Part shown: one piece after another, positions 5,203 to 5,993 of the stretch | Layout of the letters: each line of letters starts with the position of its first letter | Position numbering within the stretch: position 1 is the stretch's first letter | Source: CAYRDC01 sp964422925 | GTDB taxonomy: Bacteria; Bacteroidota; Bacteroidia; Chitinophagales; S012-47 | NCBI GenBank assembly: GCA_964422925.1 | Contig: CAYRDC010000051.1 | Coordinates: 1-5,993, forward strand | Length of the DNA stretch: 5,993 nt | Direction of reading: 5' to 3' | Translations under genes and position numbers: made by a program | The notes under the pieces: model-generated | Told to the model about the DNA's origin: nothing | The model's database searches: none | The model's input: only the letters and a program-made list of their open reading frames with translations

Positions 5203-5993
5203 ATGAAAACAATTTTTGCAAAGATTATTGTTTTTCTTCTGTTACTGTTGTCCTTTCATTTAATCAAAGCCCAGTGTATTGCCGATGCAGGAGATGATGC
5301 AGGAATCTGTGTGTTGGACAATATGCCCCCGTTTTATTTGGGAGGATCACCAACCGCTTCAGGAGGAACACCCCCTTATACATACAGTTGGTCATGTACA
5401 GTTAATGTTTTTGATTTATTTAACGTGCATGCTTCATACTTTCTTAATGATACAACAATTGCCAATCCAAAACTGAAAGCAGTTTTTTGGAGGGAAGTAA
5501 CATTTTATTTAACTGTTACTGACAGCCTGGGTGCAAGTTGTAAAGATTCAATAACGCTGAAGTTCTCAACATGGACTATGAATCTGGAATGGAAATTCGC
5601 CAAGATACACCGCGGTGACAGTGCGAGATTATATACCGGTTTGGGAGGAGGAATTCCGCCTTACACTTACTTATGGACTCCTTTTACAGGGCTCTCCGAC
5701 CCGACAGATTTAACGACTTGGGCAAAGCCAATGGTTACTACACGGTATGTGTTAACTATTATTGATTCAATCGGCTGCCAGGTATTTGACGAATTTGATG
5801 TAATAGTTATTCCTGTTGGTATTACGGCAATAGATGGTCGTGATTTGTTAATGAATATTTATCCCAATCCGCTCACACAACAATCCGTCATTAAAATTTA
5901 TGATCCTGAACTTATCGGTGCTGAAATTATTTTTTACGATGCCTTGGGTCGGCTTCATAAACGCTTGCGTTTAGACAACACTGAAACCGAATT
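5203..5993 (+). CDS. Secreted PKD/SprB-like repeat protein with T9SS sorting domain, C-terminus beyond the right edge
   Basis: The frame opens at an ATG at 5203 and runs to the edge, giving 263 residues. Residues 1-24 are a strong signal peptide (MKTIFAKIIVFLLLLLSFHL then IKA), probably cut before Gln24. Two immunoglobulin-like repeats follow. The first has GGSPTASGGTPPYTYSW (47-63) and ends with YLTVTDSLG (102-110). The second has GGGIPPYTYLWTP (148-160) and ends with YVLTIIDSIG (182-191). The GGxPPYTYxW and LTVTDSxG signatures are typical of PKD and SprB-type repeats in Bacteroidota surface proteins. Residues from about 217 begin a T9SS sorting domain (MNIYPNPLTQQSVIKIY, then FYDALGRLHKRL), so only some 30-40 residues are probably missing. 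Such proteins are usually adhesins or wall- and matrix-associated. Four cysteines (25, 36, 65, 113) and a fifth at 192 lie in the mature part. The gene is AT-rich and has no Shine-Dalgarno sequence. Confidence 0.9.
   Translation, partial: MKTIFAKIIVFLLLLLSFHLIKAQCIADAGDDAGICVLDNMPPFYLGGSPTASGGTPPYTYSWSCTVNVFDLFNVHASYFLNDTTIANPKLKAVFWREVTFYLTVTDSLGASCKDSITLKFSTWTMNLEWKFAKIHRGDSARLYTGLGGGIPPYTYLWTPFTGLSDPTDLTTWAKPMVTTRYVLTIIDSIGCQVFDEFDVIVIPVGITAIDGRDLLMNIYPNPLTQQSVIKIYDPELIGAEIIFYDALGRLHKRLRLDNTETE

Noticed and set aside
5279..5476. 65-codon plus-strand frame inside the PKD-like gene
   Set aside because: It is a shifted frame within a gene that has a signal peptide and two PKD-like repeats in the correct frame.

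Overview
The window looks like chromosomal DNA from a free-living member of the Bacteroidota, probably a Chitinophagales, Saprospiraceae or similar lineage. Three things point there. Several secreted proteins carry type IX secretion (T9SS) C-terminal sorting domains with YPNP-type motifs. Start codons lack Shine-Dalgarno sequences. Candidate promoters resemble the Bacteroidota -7 box (TAnnTTTG). The lineage below phylum is inference.

Layout from left to right: (1) bases 1-711, minus strand: the N-terminal 237 residues of a secreted beta-propeller-like protein that runs off the left edge. (2) 712-1125, minus strand: a 137-residue reading frame that looks like the orphaned C-terminal end, with T9SS sorting domain, of a much larger protein. 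Its stop codon directly abuts the start codon of gene 1, in the same frame. (3) 1126-1333: intergenic DNA with a short heptamer repeat and two perfect-stem palindromes. (4) 1334-3271, minus strand: a GC-rich gene for a 645-residue fusion of a Rieske [2Fe-2S] ferredoxin domain with a complete pyruvate-oxidase-like thiamine-diphosphate (ThDP) enzyme. This is the most interesting object here. (5) 3272-3400: a divergent promoter region. (6) 3401-5056, plus strand: a complete 551-residue secreted protein with seven propeller-like repeats and a T9SS sorting domain. (7) 5057-5202: intergenic DNA with a plausible promoter and a hairpin. (8) 5203-5993, plus strand: a secreted protein with two PKD/SprB-like repeats and the start of a T9SS sorting domain, cut by the right edge.

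The fusion enzyme is a cytoplasmic redox or carboligase-type protein, with no signal peptide, set among cell-surface or secreted proteins. Nothing in the sequence ties its function to theirs. Its base composition (about 70% GC in a sampled stretch, against about 25-32% in sampled stretches of neighbouring genes) also sets it apart. I see no tRNA, rRNA, CRISPR array, transposase or replication origin.
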